Shown one piece after another: positions 35,601-42,503 of a stretch of 64,000 nucleotides of DNA. The notes beneath the pieces are model-generated. The model did not search any database. It worked only from the letters and a program-made list of their open reading frames with translations, and was not told the DNA's origin. Position 1 is the first letter of the stretch. Every line of letters begins with the position of its first letter. The position numbers and the translations under genes are program-made. The stretch comes from Verrucomicrobiota bacterium (GTDB lineage Bacteria > Verrucomicrobiota > Verrucomicrobiia > Verrucomicrobiales > DEV007): assembly GCA_018970725.1 (NCBI GenBank), contig JAGWVU010000003.1, forward strand, positions 99,035-163,034, written 5' to 3'.

Positions 35601-37191
35601 ACCGGGGGTCACCCTCATCAGTCCGCCTCCGCACCATGACATCTATTCCATCGAGGATCTGGCCCAGCTGATTCACGATCTGAAGCAGGTGAATCCCGAG
35701 GCCACCGTGTGCGTCAAGCTGGTGGCGGAGAGTGGTGTAGGCACCGTGGCCGCCGGGGTGGCCAAGGCCAACGCGGATGTCATTTTGATCTCCGGCCACG
35801 ACGGTGGCACCGGGGCTTCACCCATCAGTTCCATCAAGCACGCCGGTCTCCCTTGGGAGCTTGGGCTTGCGGAAGCGCAACAGGTGCTCATGCTCAACGG
35901 GCTGCGCGGGAGGGTCACCCTGCGGACTGACGGCGGGCTGCGCTCGGGATCCGACATTGTGACGGCAGCGATTCTTGGCGCCGAGGAATTCAACTTCGGC
36001 ACCATCGCCATGATCGCGATGGGGTGCGTGTATGTGCGCCAATGTCACCTCAACAATTGTCCGGTCGGCATTGCCACCCAGGATCCGAAATACCGGGCCA
36101 AGTTTAAGGGGGAGGTTGAACACGTGGTCAACTTCTTCAACGCCGTTGCCTATGACGTCCGCAAGCACCTCGCCCAGATCGGCGTCCGCAGCCTGCAGGA
36201 GCTGATCGGTCGCCCCGAATTCCTCCGGCAGCGTGAGGTCCCGGGGCATCCAAAGGCCAACCGGATCGATCTCTCCCGTGTTTTGGTGGATGTGGCGAAG
36301 CGGGCGGGGCGGGACCTAGACCGCGTCTCCCGGCAGAGCCGCAACGACGGGATTCACGATGCCCCCTTGGACGACACCATCATCCGCGACGTCGCGGGGA
36401 CGATCGAGGATGGAAGAACCCCGGTGACCGTAAGCTATGACGTGGTCAACACGAACCGCAACATCGGGACGAGATTGTCCGGGCGGATCGCCAAACGACA
36501 CAACGGGAACCACGTCATCCCGGATGGGACCATCGATATCCGGTTGCGCGGCAGTGCCGGGCAGAGCCTCGGCACCTTCCTTTGTGGAGGCGTTCGCCTG
36601 ACCTTGACCGGTGAAGCCAACGACTACGTAGGCAAGGGCATGTGTGGCGGCGAGATCATCGTCCGGGCTCCCGAAGTGCGCGGCTTCCGGCCGGGGGAAA
36701 ACGCGATCATCGGAAACACCGTGATGTATGGAGCCACCGGCGGTCGTCTGTTCGCCAATGGCCGGGCCGGCGAACGGTTCTGCGTCCGGAACTCGGGCGG
36801 CGTCGCCGTGGTCGAGGGCGTGGGCGACCATGGCTGCGAATACATGACCGACGGGATGGTCGTGATTCTCGGACCGACCGGCAAGAATTTCGGGGCCGGG
36901 ATGAGCGGGGGAGCCGCCTACATCCACGACAATCTCGAGCACATGGAACTCATGCTCAATGACGAGATGGTGAACATCGTGCCGTTCGACGACGAGGAGG
37001 ACATCGCGAACATCCGTGCGCTTATCGAGCAGCACCTCCAACTCACGGGGAGCGAGGTGGCCGCCGCCGTGCTCGCCGATTGGCCGGCTGCCGTTGCCCG
37101 CTTTGTGAAGGTCGCTCCCAAAAAGGATGTTGCGGCCACCGCACGCCTTCAAGAGCAGGGGAAAATCCGCAAGCCGGTGGTGGCAAAGTGA
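32620..37191 (+). CDS. gltB: Glutamate synthase, large subunit
   Basis: Transfers the amide of glutamine to 2-oxoglutarate in ammonia assimilation. 1523 residues, full length. The class II amidotransferase nucleophile is Cys26 (RDACGVG). Middle and FMN-barrel domains follow, and the 3Fe-4S ligands are Cys1136, Cys1142 and Cys1147 (C-x5-C-x4-C). A glutamate-synthase C-terminal GxGxG beta-helix domain closes the protein (GGVRLTLTGEANDYVGKGM). The partner small subunit gltD is not adjacent, so electrons may come from a distant GltD or from ferredoxin. The upstream gap has a promoter and a palindrome. Confidence 0.96.
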   Translation: MNSHFNFHFPEVTGSLHLPELERDACGVGAVAHVRGIRSHRILQYGLGSCCRVVHRGAMEADLKTGDGAGVLTQIPHGLFLEEVDRLGGRLDADSDLAVGVFFLPYGDAEGIARAKGLAEEVVQRRGLGVIGWRKVPVRPDALGEKARQFMPEIQHFLVKKGEEMSADQFERSLYMSRREIELRAKQSGGWLYVSSFSHRTISYKALALPGPLVEFYGDFHNPAYETAICMFHQRFSTNTFPSWTLAQPFRMLAHNGEINTVKGNRNWLNSSEQDFQSELWGEDIRHLKEVVDPTASDSASLDSALELLVLSGRSVPHAMAMLVPPAWRIDPETTQEEKEFYQYHRCFQEPWDGPAALVFTDGRTLAACLDRNGLRPSRFKLTSDDIFFIGSEVGTVELDDATVVKKGRLAPGEMIAVDTEAGTVTYNRELKQRLAANQPYGKWLDEHRIEFSELVSPKPEAAKGELDIFSLTQKQVMFDINTEEVNDILAPMILTGQEGVSSMGDDAALSVLSTRPRLLPSYFKQLFAQVTNPPIDPIRERLVMSVGVTLGWQRNLLAETPEHAKVIHLNHPLLYQHHLDKLNDLGPDFPARTLSMTWAASEGEEGLQTAIDRLCRDAERAADEGIRLLVLSDREAGIERVAIPALLAVGAVHGHLNHVHKRMWLSIIVDTGEVRDTHSAATVFGFGAQALCPYLAYETIREALENDPKGKFTALSYEDALKNYRSALEKGVLKIMSKMGISVLSSYQGAQNFEAVGIRQEVIRKCFEGTPSQVEGVGFTDIARDSIARHRNAFAAVPGGEPLKLEDPGYNRYRREGERHAVGGPVIKNFHTFVRNGDPEQYEEYVRQLKAVQPVALKDLMEFVPAAGGPIPVSEVEPIENIRRRFTTAAMSLGALSPEAHEMLAIAMNRIGGKSDSGEGGEDARRFQPYENGDWANSKIKQVASGRFGVHTHYLVNAEQLEIKMAQGAKPGEGGQLPGSKVNELIAKLRHTQPGVTLISPPPHHDIYSIEDLAQLIHDLKQVNPEATVCVKLVAESGVGTVAAGVAKANADVILISGHDGGTGASPISSIKHAGLPWELGLAEAQQVLMLNGLRGRVTLRTDGGLRSGSDIVTAAILGAEEFNFGTIAMIAMGCVYVRQCHLNNCPVGIATQDPKYRAKFKGEVEHVVNFFNAVAYDVRKHLAQIGVRSLQELIGRPEFLRQREVPGHPKANRIDLSRVLVDVAKRAGRDLDRVSRQSRNDGIHDAPLDDTIIRDVAGTIEDGRTPVTVSYDVVNTNRNIGTRLSGRIAKRHNGNHVIPDGTIDIRLRGSAGQSLGTFLCGGVRLTLTGEANDYVGKGMCGGEIIVRAPEVRGFRPGENAIIGNTVMYGATGGRLFANGRAGERFCVRNSGGVAVVEGVGDHGCEYMTDGMVVILGPTGKNFGAGMSGGAAYIHDNLEHMELMLNDEMVNIVPFDDEEDIANIRALIEQHLQLTGSEVAAAVLADWPAAVARFVKVAPKKDVAATARLQEQGKIRKPVVAK

Positions 37192-37271
37192 ACGGGGTCG
37201 GCAAGGATTGGTCTTGACTTCACCTGTCTGCTCCGGCGAAAATGTTCTTTGATTTTCAACTCCCGCCCCTG

Positions 37272-37850
37272 ATGAAAGTAAAAGCAGTCACCGTCTCGGC
37301 CGCCTTTTTCTTGTCCGGTTCCTCGCTTCTTGCCGTGGACTTCAAGAAGGACGTGCTCCCGATTTTTGAGAGCAGCTGCGCCAAGTGCCACATGGGCGGC
37401 AACGCCAAGGGAGGGCTCGCCCTCGATGCCGACAAGATCATGGAGGCGATCGGTGAGGCGGGGTCGATTGTCCCGGCCAAGGCCGAGTCCAGCGATCTGA
37501 TCCGCAGGATTACGATGAAGGACGGCGGCGAGGACGTGATGCCTCCCAAGAGCAAAGGGTTGGGAAATTCCGATGTCAGGGCGATCAAGGAGTGGATCGA
37601 TGCCGGTGCGCCGCTCGAGGGCGAAGGAATGGTTGCGGGCAAAGCCCCGGCTCCCAAGGCTCCCCAGCCGTTGCGCGGTGACTGGACCAACGTTCAGGGA
37701 AAGACGATCACGGCCACCCTGCTCCGGGTGGAAGGGGACAAGGCGCTCCTCCAAATGCCCAACGGGGCCACCTATCCATATCCCATCGGACAGCTCTCCG
37801 CCGAAAGCCAGGCCAAGGTCAAGGCTTTCGCTGAGTCGGCGGCCCCTTGA
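37272..37850 (+). CDS. Secreted planctomycete-type cytochrome c with SHD1 domain
   Basis: 192 residues from the ATG at 37272 (the upstream in-frame ATG at 37242 adds 10 non-signal residues). The signal peptide ends near residue 21. CAKCH (Cys36, Cys39, His40) binds haem in a 'planctomycete cytochrome c' domain, followed by KGGLALD and EDVMPPKSKGL with the likely axial Met. The C-terminal ~55 residues (DWTNVQGKTITATLLRVEGD) match the SLA1 homology domain 1 (SHD1) pattern. The combination suggests a periplasmic electron carrier with a binding module. A possible promoter, TTGACT (37214-37219) with a weak -10 (GAAAAT, 37238-37243), lies upstream. Confidence 0.75.
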   Translation: MKVKAVTVSAAFFLSGSSLLAVDFKKDVLPIFESSCAKCHMGGNAKGGLALDADKIMEAIGEAGSIVPAKAESSDLIRRITMKDGGEDVMPPKSKGLGNSDVRAIKEWIDAGAPLEGEGMVAGKAPAPKAPQPLRGDWTNVQGKTITATLLRVEGDKALLQMPNGATYPYPIGQLSAESQAKVKAFAESAAP

Positions 37851-37886
37851 TTCTTCCTTGGATTGTTTGGTTGCGCATCATCTGCG

Positions 37887-37915
37887 TTGCCGGTTCGCTC
37901 CCTTCGGCTTATAGT
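37887..37915 (+). promoter_or_regulatory. Strong sigma70-like promoter, apparently leaderless
   Basis: TTGCCG (37887-37892), exactly 17 bp, and TATAGT (37910-37915). Only six bases separate the -10 box from the ATG at 37922, so transcription should begin at the start codon. This is the best promoter match in the window. Confidence 0.6.
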
Positions 37916-37921
37916 ATTTCC

Positions 37922-38299
37922 ATGAAAACCCTCTTGGCTCTTTTGACTTCCGTTTTCCTCGGTCTTTCCGCCACCGCCTCGGCCCATGACGGTTGTGATC
38001 ATGGGAAAAAGTCCTCTTGTTGCACCGCCAAGGCCGCGAAGTCATGCTGCCACGGGAAGCAGGTGCATTCCGGCCATTGCCGGGCTCGTTCGATCTTTGG
38101 GTTCAACGGTTTGGGGAATCCGGTGAGGTTGCGCCCGTCTTGTCCGAAATCCTCCTGCAAGATGCACGGAACCGGCGGCGGTTGTTGTGCCAGCCAGAAG
38201 AAGGCCATGTGCTGCAAGGCCAAAACGGCAAAAAGCGCGTGCCCCTACCTGAGGGCTCAAGCGCGGGCCATGAAGAAGTCCGGCTGCTGTTCGAACTGA
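37922..38299 (+). CDS. Small cysteine-rich exported protein, unknown function
   Basis: 125 residues: a clear signal peptide (MKTLLALLTSVFLGLSATASA), then a mature part of ~104 residues with 15 cysteines, many as CC pairs (SSCC, SCC, GGCC, MCC, GCC), plus several His and Lys. In the periplasm these would form several disulfides or bind metal (Cu, Zn or Ni). It is not a known metallothionein by any motif I recognise. The reading frame is open throughout and begins at the promoter-defined ATG. Adjacent are the haem protein (upstream) and a TauE-type permease (convergent). Role unknown. Confidence 0.55.
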   Translation: MKTLLALLTSVFLGLSATASAHDGCDHGKKSSCCTAKAAKSCCHGKQVHSGHCRARSIFGFNGLGNPVRLRPSCPKSSCKMHGTGGGCCASQKKAMCCKAKTAKSACPYLRAQARAMKKSGCCSN

Positions 38300-38344
38300 G
38301 TTCTCCAATCGCGCCCCACCCGTCGGCTGAAGACGTCGCCGCGT

Positions 38345-38719
38345 TCAACCTCGCGGTCCCGATAGCAGAAGCTTCGTTCCGACCACGATCAGTAGGACAG
38401 CGAAAATCCGTCTCAGGGTCTCGTTGCTCAGCGATTGCATCCAGCCGCTGGCCACCCAGGCGGTGATCGCCGCGCCGGCACTCGCTGCCAGAACGATTTG
38501 CCAGACCACCAACGGTGGGGCGCTGGTCGCATTCTTCACCGTCGCTACGATGGCGGTAGGGATGATCACGGCAAGGGACGTTGCCACGGCTTGTTTCTGG
38601 CTCAATCCGAGAAGTCCGTGGAAGAAGGGGACCATGATGACTCCGCCTCCCACGCCGCACAGGGCGGCGACGAGTCCGCTGACGACACCGACGAGAACGG
38701 AAAGGATGAGGGTTTTCAT
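38345..38719 (-). CDS. TauE/SafE-family permease, half-size
   Basis: 124 residues with four hydrophobic segments and the family motif GLVAALCGVGGGVIMVPFF at the N-terminus, then QKQAVATSLAVIIPTA. Full proteins have about eight segments, so this is one repeat and probably works as a homodimer. The family exports sulfite, sulfonates or related anions. Its ATG overlaps the holA stop by ATGA, so it is coupled to that DNA-replication gene, an odd pairing that may be just compaction. Confidence 0.8.
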   Translation of the reverse strand: MKTLILSVLVGVVSGLVAALCGVGGGVIMVPFFHGLLGLSQKQAVATSLAVIIPTAIVATVKNATSAPPLVVWQIVLAASAGAAITAWVASGWMQSLSNETLRRIFAVLLIVVGTKLLLSGPRG

Positions 38720-39834
38720 GCAGCGGCGGCGGGACGTTTCAGGAGATTGATCACGAGTTGGGAGAGGACGGTCCGCGGTTCCGTCTGGGTGGTCACCAGT
38801 TTGAGATTGGCGTCGAGGCAGGCGCGCAGTCCGGCTTTCAGCTCGGCAAGGCTGAACCGGTGGGCATGCTTCGCCGCCAGATAAAGCGGGTAAGCATTCG
38901 CGCTTCCATCCTTGTTCTTGGGCAGGTGACCGGTGGCCTGCGGCGGAAGCCGCTGCAAGCCGGTTTGGTAGGCGGGATAGGAGCCCGTGGCGCGCAAGCC
39001 GTGCAGGTCTTCAAGCTCCCGGGCGAGCAGCAGGCTCCTGACCCGGGGAACAATGGCGGCGAGGAGAATCTGAACCGCGTTGTTTTCCGTCCTCAATTGC
39101 TGGTCGATCAGCTCGAGCGTCCGGGGAAGCTGGCGCTGTGCCAGGGCATCGCCGATCTCAAAGATGACACCGGCCCGGGTTTGTGCCACGACGGCGCGGA
39201 CATCCGCTTCCGATGCGGTTCCTTTCGGGCCCGCGAAGGTGGCCAGTTTGTCGATCTCCATGTCGAGGGTCCGGCTGTTGTCCCCGGTCAAGGCCACAAA
39301 AAGATCGAGGGCTGCTGGATCGAACTTAAGGCCGCGTTGTCCGGCGCGGCGCTGGATGAGCCGGATGCATTCCTCGAGTCCGCCCTTTTTCGCGATGTCG
39401 GGAAGGTCATAAACGACCACCTTCCCGAGGGTGGAAAGTTTCTTGTAAAAGCCGCGGCGCTTGTCGATCTCGTTCGCCGTGAGAATGAAGGTGACACCCG
39501 GGGGCAATCCCGCCTCGAGCGTTTCCCCCAGACGCTCCACCGCGTTTTGCGCCGTCGCGGTTTTGCCGACGATGTTTTCGGCGAGGAATGAGGCGCCTTG
39601 GAGCCAGACCGTCTTGTCGCCCCCGAAAAACGGGAGGGTTTGGATGGCCTCAATGACCTGCCGGACAATGCTGGCGGCGTGTTCGGCTGATTCGGCCGCG
39701 CCGTGGATGACCTCCAGACCGAAGGTGAGGTTCTCCAGAGGGGTCAACTGCCGGGCGAGACGGAGGGCGTCCTCCTTGACCCTGGCTTCATCCGAGCCGA
39801 GGAAGGCGAAGATCTGGGAGTCGCTTTTGGCCAC
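38716..39834 (-). CDS. holA: DNA polymerase III delta subunit
   Basis: 372 residues from a GTG at 39834; longer reading upstream lacks family similarity. The clamp-loader delta pattern is visible: FAFLGSDEARVKEDALRLA at the start, LPFFGGDKTVWLQGASFL, ILTANEIDKR, and DPAALDLFVALTGDNSRTLDMEIDKLA. The delta subunit opens the sliding clamp at the replication fork. Its stop is shared with the TauE start. It is divergent from the small exported protein at 39937. Confidence 0.9.
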   Translation of the reverse strand: MAKSDSQIFAFLGSDEARVKEDALRLARQLTPLENLTFGLEVIHGAAESAEHAASIVRQVIEAIQTLPFFGGDKTVWLQGASFLAENIVGKTATAQNAVERLGETLEAGLPPGVTFILTANEIDKRRGFYKKLSTLGKVVVYDLPDIAKKGGLEECIRLIQRRAGQRGLKFDPAALDLFVALTGDNSRTLDMEIDKLATFAGPKGTASEADVRAVVAQTRAGVIFEIGDALAQRQLPRTLELIDQQLRTENNAVQILLAAIVPRVRSLLLARELEDLHGLRATGSYPAYQTGLQRLPPQATGHLPKNKDGSANAYPLYLAAKHAHRFSLAELKAGLRACLDANLKLVTTQTEPRTVLSQLVINLLKRPAAAA

Positions 39835-39902
39835 CCCCTTGCCTTGGTGCCAATTTCGGGGCGAGTCAACTGCGGTTGTGCACCGGAGCTTTGCGGAAAA
39901 TC

Positions 39903-39936
39903 CGGAAACAGGAGGGAAGATCTCCCCGTGTTTCCG
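39903..39936 (+). repeat. Nested hairpin ending at a start codon
   Basis: CGGAAACA (39903-39910) pairs with TGTTTCCG (39929-39936), and inside it GGGA-AGATC-TCCC can form a second stem. It contains an AGGAGG that could act as a ribosome site and ends next to the ATG at 39937. It could hide the ribosome site, or be a protein-binding palindrome. Confidence 0.35.
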
Positions 39937-40245
39937 ATGCGCATCATGAAGACAAACCCTGTTCCGCGGATCGGATCCGCTCTCGCGCTCGCCTTGTTCC
40001 CGACCGGAACGGGAGCGGCCGGGGAATGCCAGGTGGAGGTCAAGACCCCGGAGGGACGTCCGCGGCAGGGAGCGGAGGTCCAGGTGGCGATGGAGGACGG
40101 AGAGAAAACCGTGCCGGTGAAGACCAACCGGGCCGGCGTGGCGATCCTTGCCTGGAAGACCGATGTCAAGAAAGGCCGGATTTTGGTCGATGGGAGCGCC
40201 CGGTATGCGGGGCCGATGCCGATCCGCATCAGTTTCCGGCAATAG
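39937..40245 (+). CDS. Small exported protein with an Ig/carboxypeptidase-regulatory-like domain
   Basis: About 102 residues from the ATG at 39937 (or 99 from 39946). A signal peptide ends near residue 27. The mature ~75 residues read as one small beta-rich domain (VEVKTPEGRPRQGAEVQVAM, TNRAGVAILAWKTD), resembling carboxypeptidase regulatory-like folds that occur in PVC exported proteins. No function can be assigned. The start is next to the hairpin 39903-39936. Confidence 0.5.
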   Translation: MRIMKTNPVPRIGSALALALFPTGTGAAGECQVEVKTPEGRPRQGAEVQVAMEDGEKTVPVKTNRAGVAILAWKTDVKKGRILVDGSARYAGPMPIRISFRQ

Positions 40246-40359
40246 CGCTTCGGCAGCCAGAAAACCGCTCGCAGGTCAAGCTGGAAAGGGCTCCTCCGAA
40301 AAATTCAGGTTGCGGTTTTTTATCGCCTGCGGGCACGTGTTTTGCTACCTTCAGCGGTC

Positions 40360-40968
40360 ATGCAAACAGCGAATATCAATCTTCCCGTCCGCGTGACAGG
40401 CAGGCATGTGAGTATCACCGACGCGATGCGGGATCATGCCGAGCGAAAGGTTGCGTCCCTTCATCTGGACTACCCGCGCATCATCGAGGCCCGGGTCATT
40501 CTGGATGTGGAAAGCAACTTCCGGCACCGGGCGGAGATCGTGCTCCATTGCGCCAACCACATTACCATTGAAGCGCACTCGACCACGGCGGACATGTATG
40601 CATCGATTGATGAGACGATCGCGAAGGTGGCGCGCATGATGCGGAAGCACAAGACCGCGATGCTGAAGCGCAATCACCGGCCCGGGAAAGGCAGGAAGCG
40701 CGAGGGCGTCAAGTTCCTCGCGGACCGCTTGGGAGATGTCGCCGAGCCGATGGCGCCCGAAGCGGCTCCCCAAGGGCTCATCCTTCACAAGGAGGTTTCC
40801 CGGGTGAAACCGCTGCAAGAGCGGGAGGCCATCGAGGAGATGGAGATCCGGAAGTTGCCTTTCGTTCTTTTCAAACACCCGCAGACGGAGCGGCTCTCGA
40901 TTCTTTACCGCCGCCAGGACGGGGATTACGCCGTGGTCCATCCGGAATTGGAAGCCAAGGCGAGTTGA
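40360..40968 (+). CDS. hpf: Ribosome hibernation-promoting factor, long form
   Basis: 202 residues from the ATG at 40360. The N-terminal S30AE domain (residues 1-~105: VRVTGRHVSITDAMRDHAERK, HRAEIVLHCANHITIEAHS) is followed by a basic linker and a C-terminal dimerisation domain (~145-200, VLFKHPQTERLSILYRRQDGDYAVV). Long HPF makes 100S ribosome dimers in stationary phase. It starts the series hpf-hprK-ptsH-ptsI, the gene order seen beside nitrogen-PTS systems of many Gram-negatives. A weak -10 (TACCTT, 40346-40351) lies eight bases upstream. Confidence 0.93.
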   Translation: MQTANINLPVRVTGRHVSITDAMRDHAERKVASLHLDYPRIIEARVILDVESNFRHRAEIVLHCANHITIEAHSTTADMYASIDETIAKVARMMRKHKTAMLKRNHRPGKGRKREGVKFLADRLGDVAEPMAPEAAPQGLILHKEVSRVKPLQEREAIEEMEIRKLPFVLFKHPQTERLSILYRRQDGDYAVVHPELEAKAS

Positions 40969-41084
40969 TCAACCGCAGTTCAGGCCGGGTGGCGTCCGCT
41001 CTTTGTCGGGCCGTCGCCCGGCCTCTCCCGTGAGGCGCTTTCACCGGGGCTGGACTCGGGGCGGATTTCAGTGCAGAGTCAGGC

Positions 41085-42074
41085 ATGGGAAATTCCGACT
41101 CCAAGTCGACCGCCGGGCGCCCGAAGGTGATCGATTCGTTCAGTGTCCGGGAATTCTTCGAACGGCACGGGAAAGACCTCCGGATGCGTCTGGTGGGGGA
41201 CGATAGCGGGTTCGGCCGCCTGATCCGGGAGCCAACCATCAACCGGCCCGGTCTCGCTCTGGCCGGCTATTACAATTATTTCGCGTTCATGCGGGTGCAG
41301 GTCATCGGCAAGGCGGAGCGTTCCTTTTTGAAGAGTCTCGACCCGGAGGAGCGCTTGCGGCGATTCGAGGAGTTCTGTCGGCAGGAGATTCCGTGCATCG
41401 TCGTGAGCCGGGGAGAGACGCTTCCGGATGAAATGCTGGAGATCGCCAACCGGATGGGGATCTCCGTCTTCCGGACGACCATGGTGACAATGAATTTCAT
41501 CAATGCCGCGACCATCCAGTTGGAGTGGGATTTTGCGCCCACCCTCAGCGTGCACGGTTGCATGGTCGATGTGCTGGGCGTCGGCGTGTTGATCCGGGGA
41601 AGCAGCGGGAGCGGCAAAAGCGAGTGTGTGCTTTCCCTGTTGCGGCGCGGGGCCAGTCTGGTGGCGGACGACAAGGTGGACCTCCGCAACATCGAGAACC
41701 GGGAGATCATCGGGATGGCGCCCGAAATGGGGCGTTACCACATGGAAGTGAGGGGGTTGGGAATCATCAACGTCGCCGCGCTGTTCGGAATTGGTTCGAT
41801 CCGGCTGGAGAAGCGCTTGGAACTGGTCTGCACCTTGAGGGTGATGTCGGATGCCGACGAGATCGATCGCCATGGATTGGACCAGAAGTATTCCCACCTG
41901 CTCGGGCTGCGGATTCCGGAGGTCGAAATCCCGGTGGCTCCGGGGCGGGACGTGTCCCAGTTGGTGGAAGTGGCCGCTCTCGACCAGAAATTGCGCAGTT
42001 ATGGTTATAATGCGGCGGTGGAACTTGACAAAAAGCTAATCAAGATGATGCGGGAGCGTAGCGGCATCGGATGA
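41085..42074 (+). CDS. hprK: HPr kinase/phosphorylase
   Basis: 329 residues. The N-terminal domain (1-~150) is followed by the kinase core: SVHGCMVD with the catalytic His158, the P-loop GSSGSGKS (172-179), and the HPrK signature VRGLGIINVAALFG. Phosphorylates HPr on the regulatory Ser (Ser47 in this window's HPr) and reverses it. It sits between hpf and ptsH with a 116-bp gap upstream. Together with HPr and enzyme I it makes a regulatory phosphorelay; no EIIA, EIIB or EIIC is seen. Confidence 0.95.
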   Translation: MGNSDSKSTAGRPKVIDSFSVREFFERHGKDLRMRLVGDDSGFGRLIREPTINRPGLALAGYYNYFAFMRVQVIGKAERSFLKSLDPEERLRRFEEFCRQEIPCIVVSRGETLPDEMLEIANRMGISVFRTTMVTMNFINAATIQLEWDFAPTLSVHGCMVDVLGVGVLIRGSSGSGKSECVLSLLRRGASLVADDKVDLRNIENREIIGMAPEMGRYHMEVRGLGIINVAALFGIGSIRLEKRLELVCTLRVMSDADEIDRHGLDQKYSHLLGLRIPEVEIPVAPGRDVSQLVEVAALDQKLRSYGYNAAVELDKKLIKMMRERSGIG

Positions 42075-42206
42075 GCGTTTTTTCGGGAAGGGCGCCGCGC
42101 TTGTGGCCATAGGGGGAGGGGACTTCGAGAGCCGCCATCCGCTTCCCGCGAAAGAATTCCAAATCAACCCCCGCGAGGGAAACCCCAGTAGCCGGAGACC
42201 ATTGCC

Positions 42207-42476
42207 ATGGCAGTGAGCAAAAAATTCAAAATCACCAACAAGCAAGGGCTGCATGCGCGCCCGGCGGCCATGTTCGTGCGTGCGGCGGCCCGCTATTCGT
42301 CCGAGATTTGGGTGACCAAGGACGATGACGAGGTCAATGGAAAGAGCATCATGGGGCTCATGATGCTCGCCGCGGAATACGGTTCCGAAGTCGAGGTCCG
42401 TGCAGAAGGCGCGGATGAGCAGGCGGCCATCGAGGAGTTGGACCGGCTCTTTGCCGGTGGCTTCGGCAATGTCTGA
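42207..42476 (+). CDS. ptsH: Phosphocarrier protein HPr
   Basis: 89 residues. Active-site His16 (QGLHARPA) and the regulatory Ser47 (VNGKSIMG) are both present, so it can be phosphorylated by enzyme I and by HprK. The HprK-type Ser site supports a regulatory role. The gene is 132 bp after hprK and its stop is 27 bp before the chosen ptsI start. Confidence 0.95.
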   Translation: MAVSKKFKITNKQGLHARPAAMFVRAAARYSSEIWVTKDDDEVNGKSIMGLMMLAAEYGSEVEVRAEGADEQAAIEELDRLFAGGFGNV

Positions 42477-42503
42477 GTGGGTGTTGATGACGGAGTTGTG
42501 CTG

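Noticed and set aside
40261-40319. AAAACCGC/GCGGTTTT inverted repeat before hpf as a terminator
   Set aside because: The 43-base loop is too long for a confident intrinsic terminator, though the T-run after it is suggestive.
42084-42148. CGGGAAG/CTTCCCG inverted repeat between hprK and ptsH
   Set aside because: Seven-bp arms with a 51-base spacer are weak evidence.
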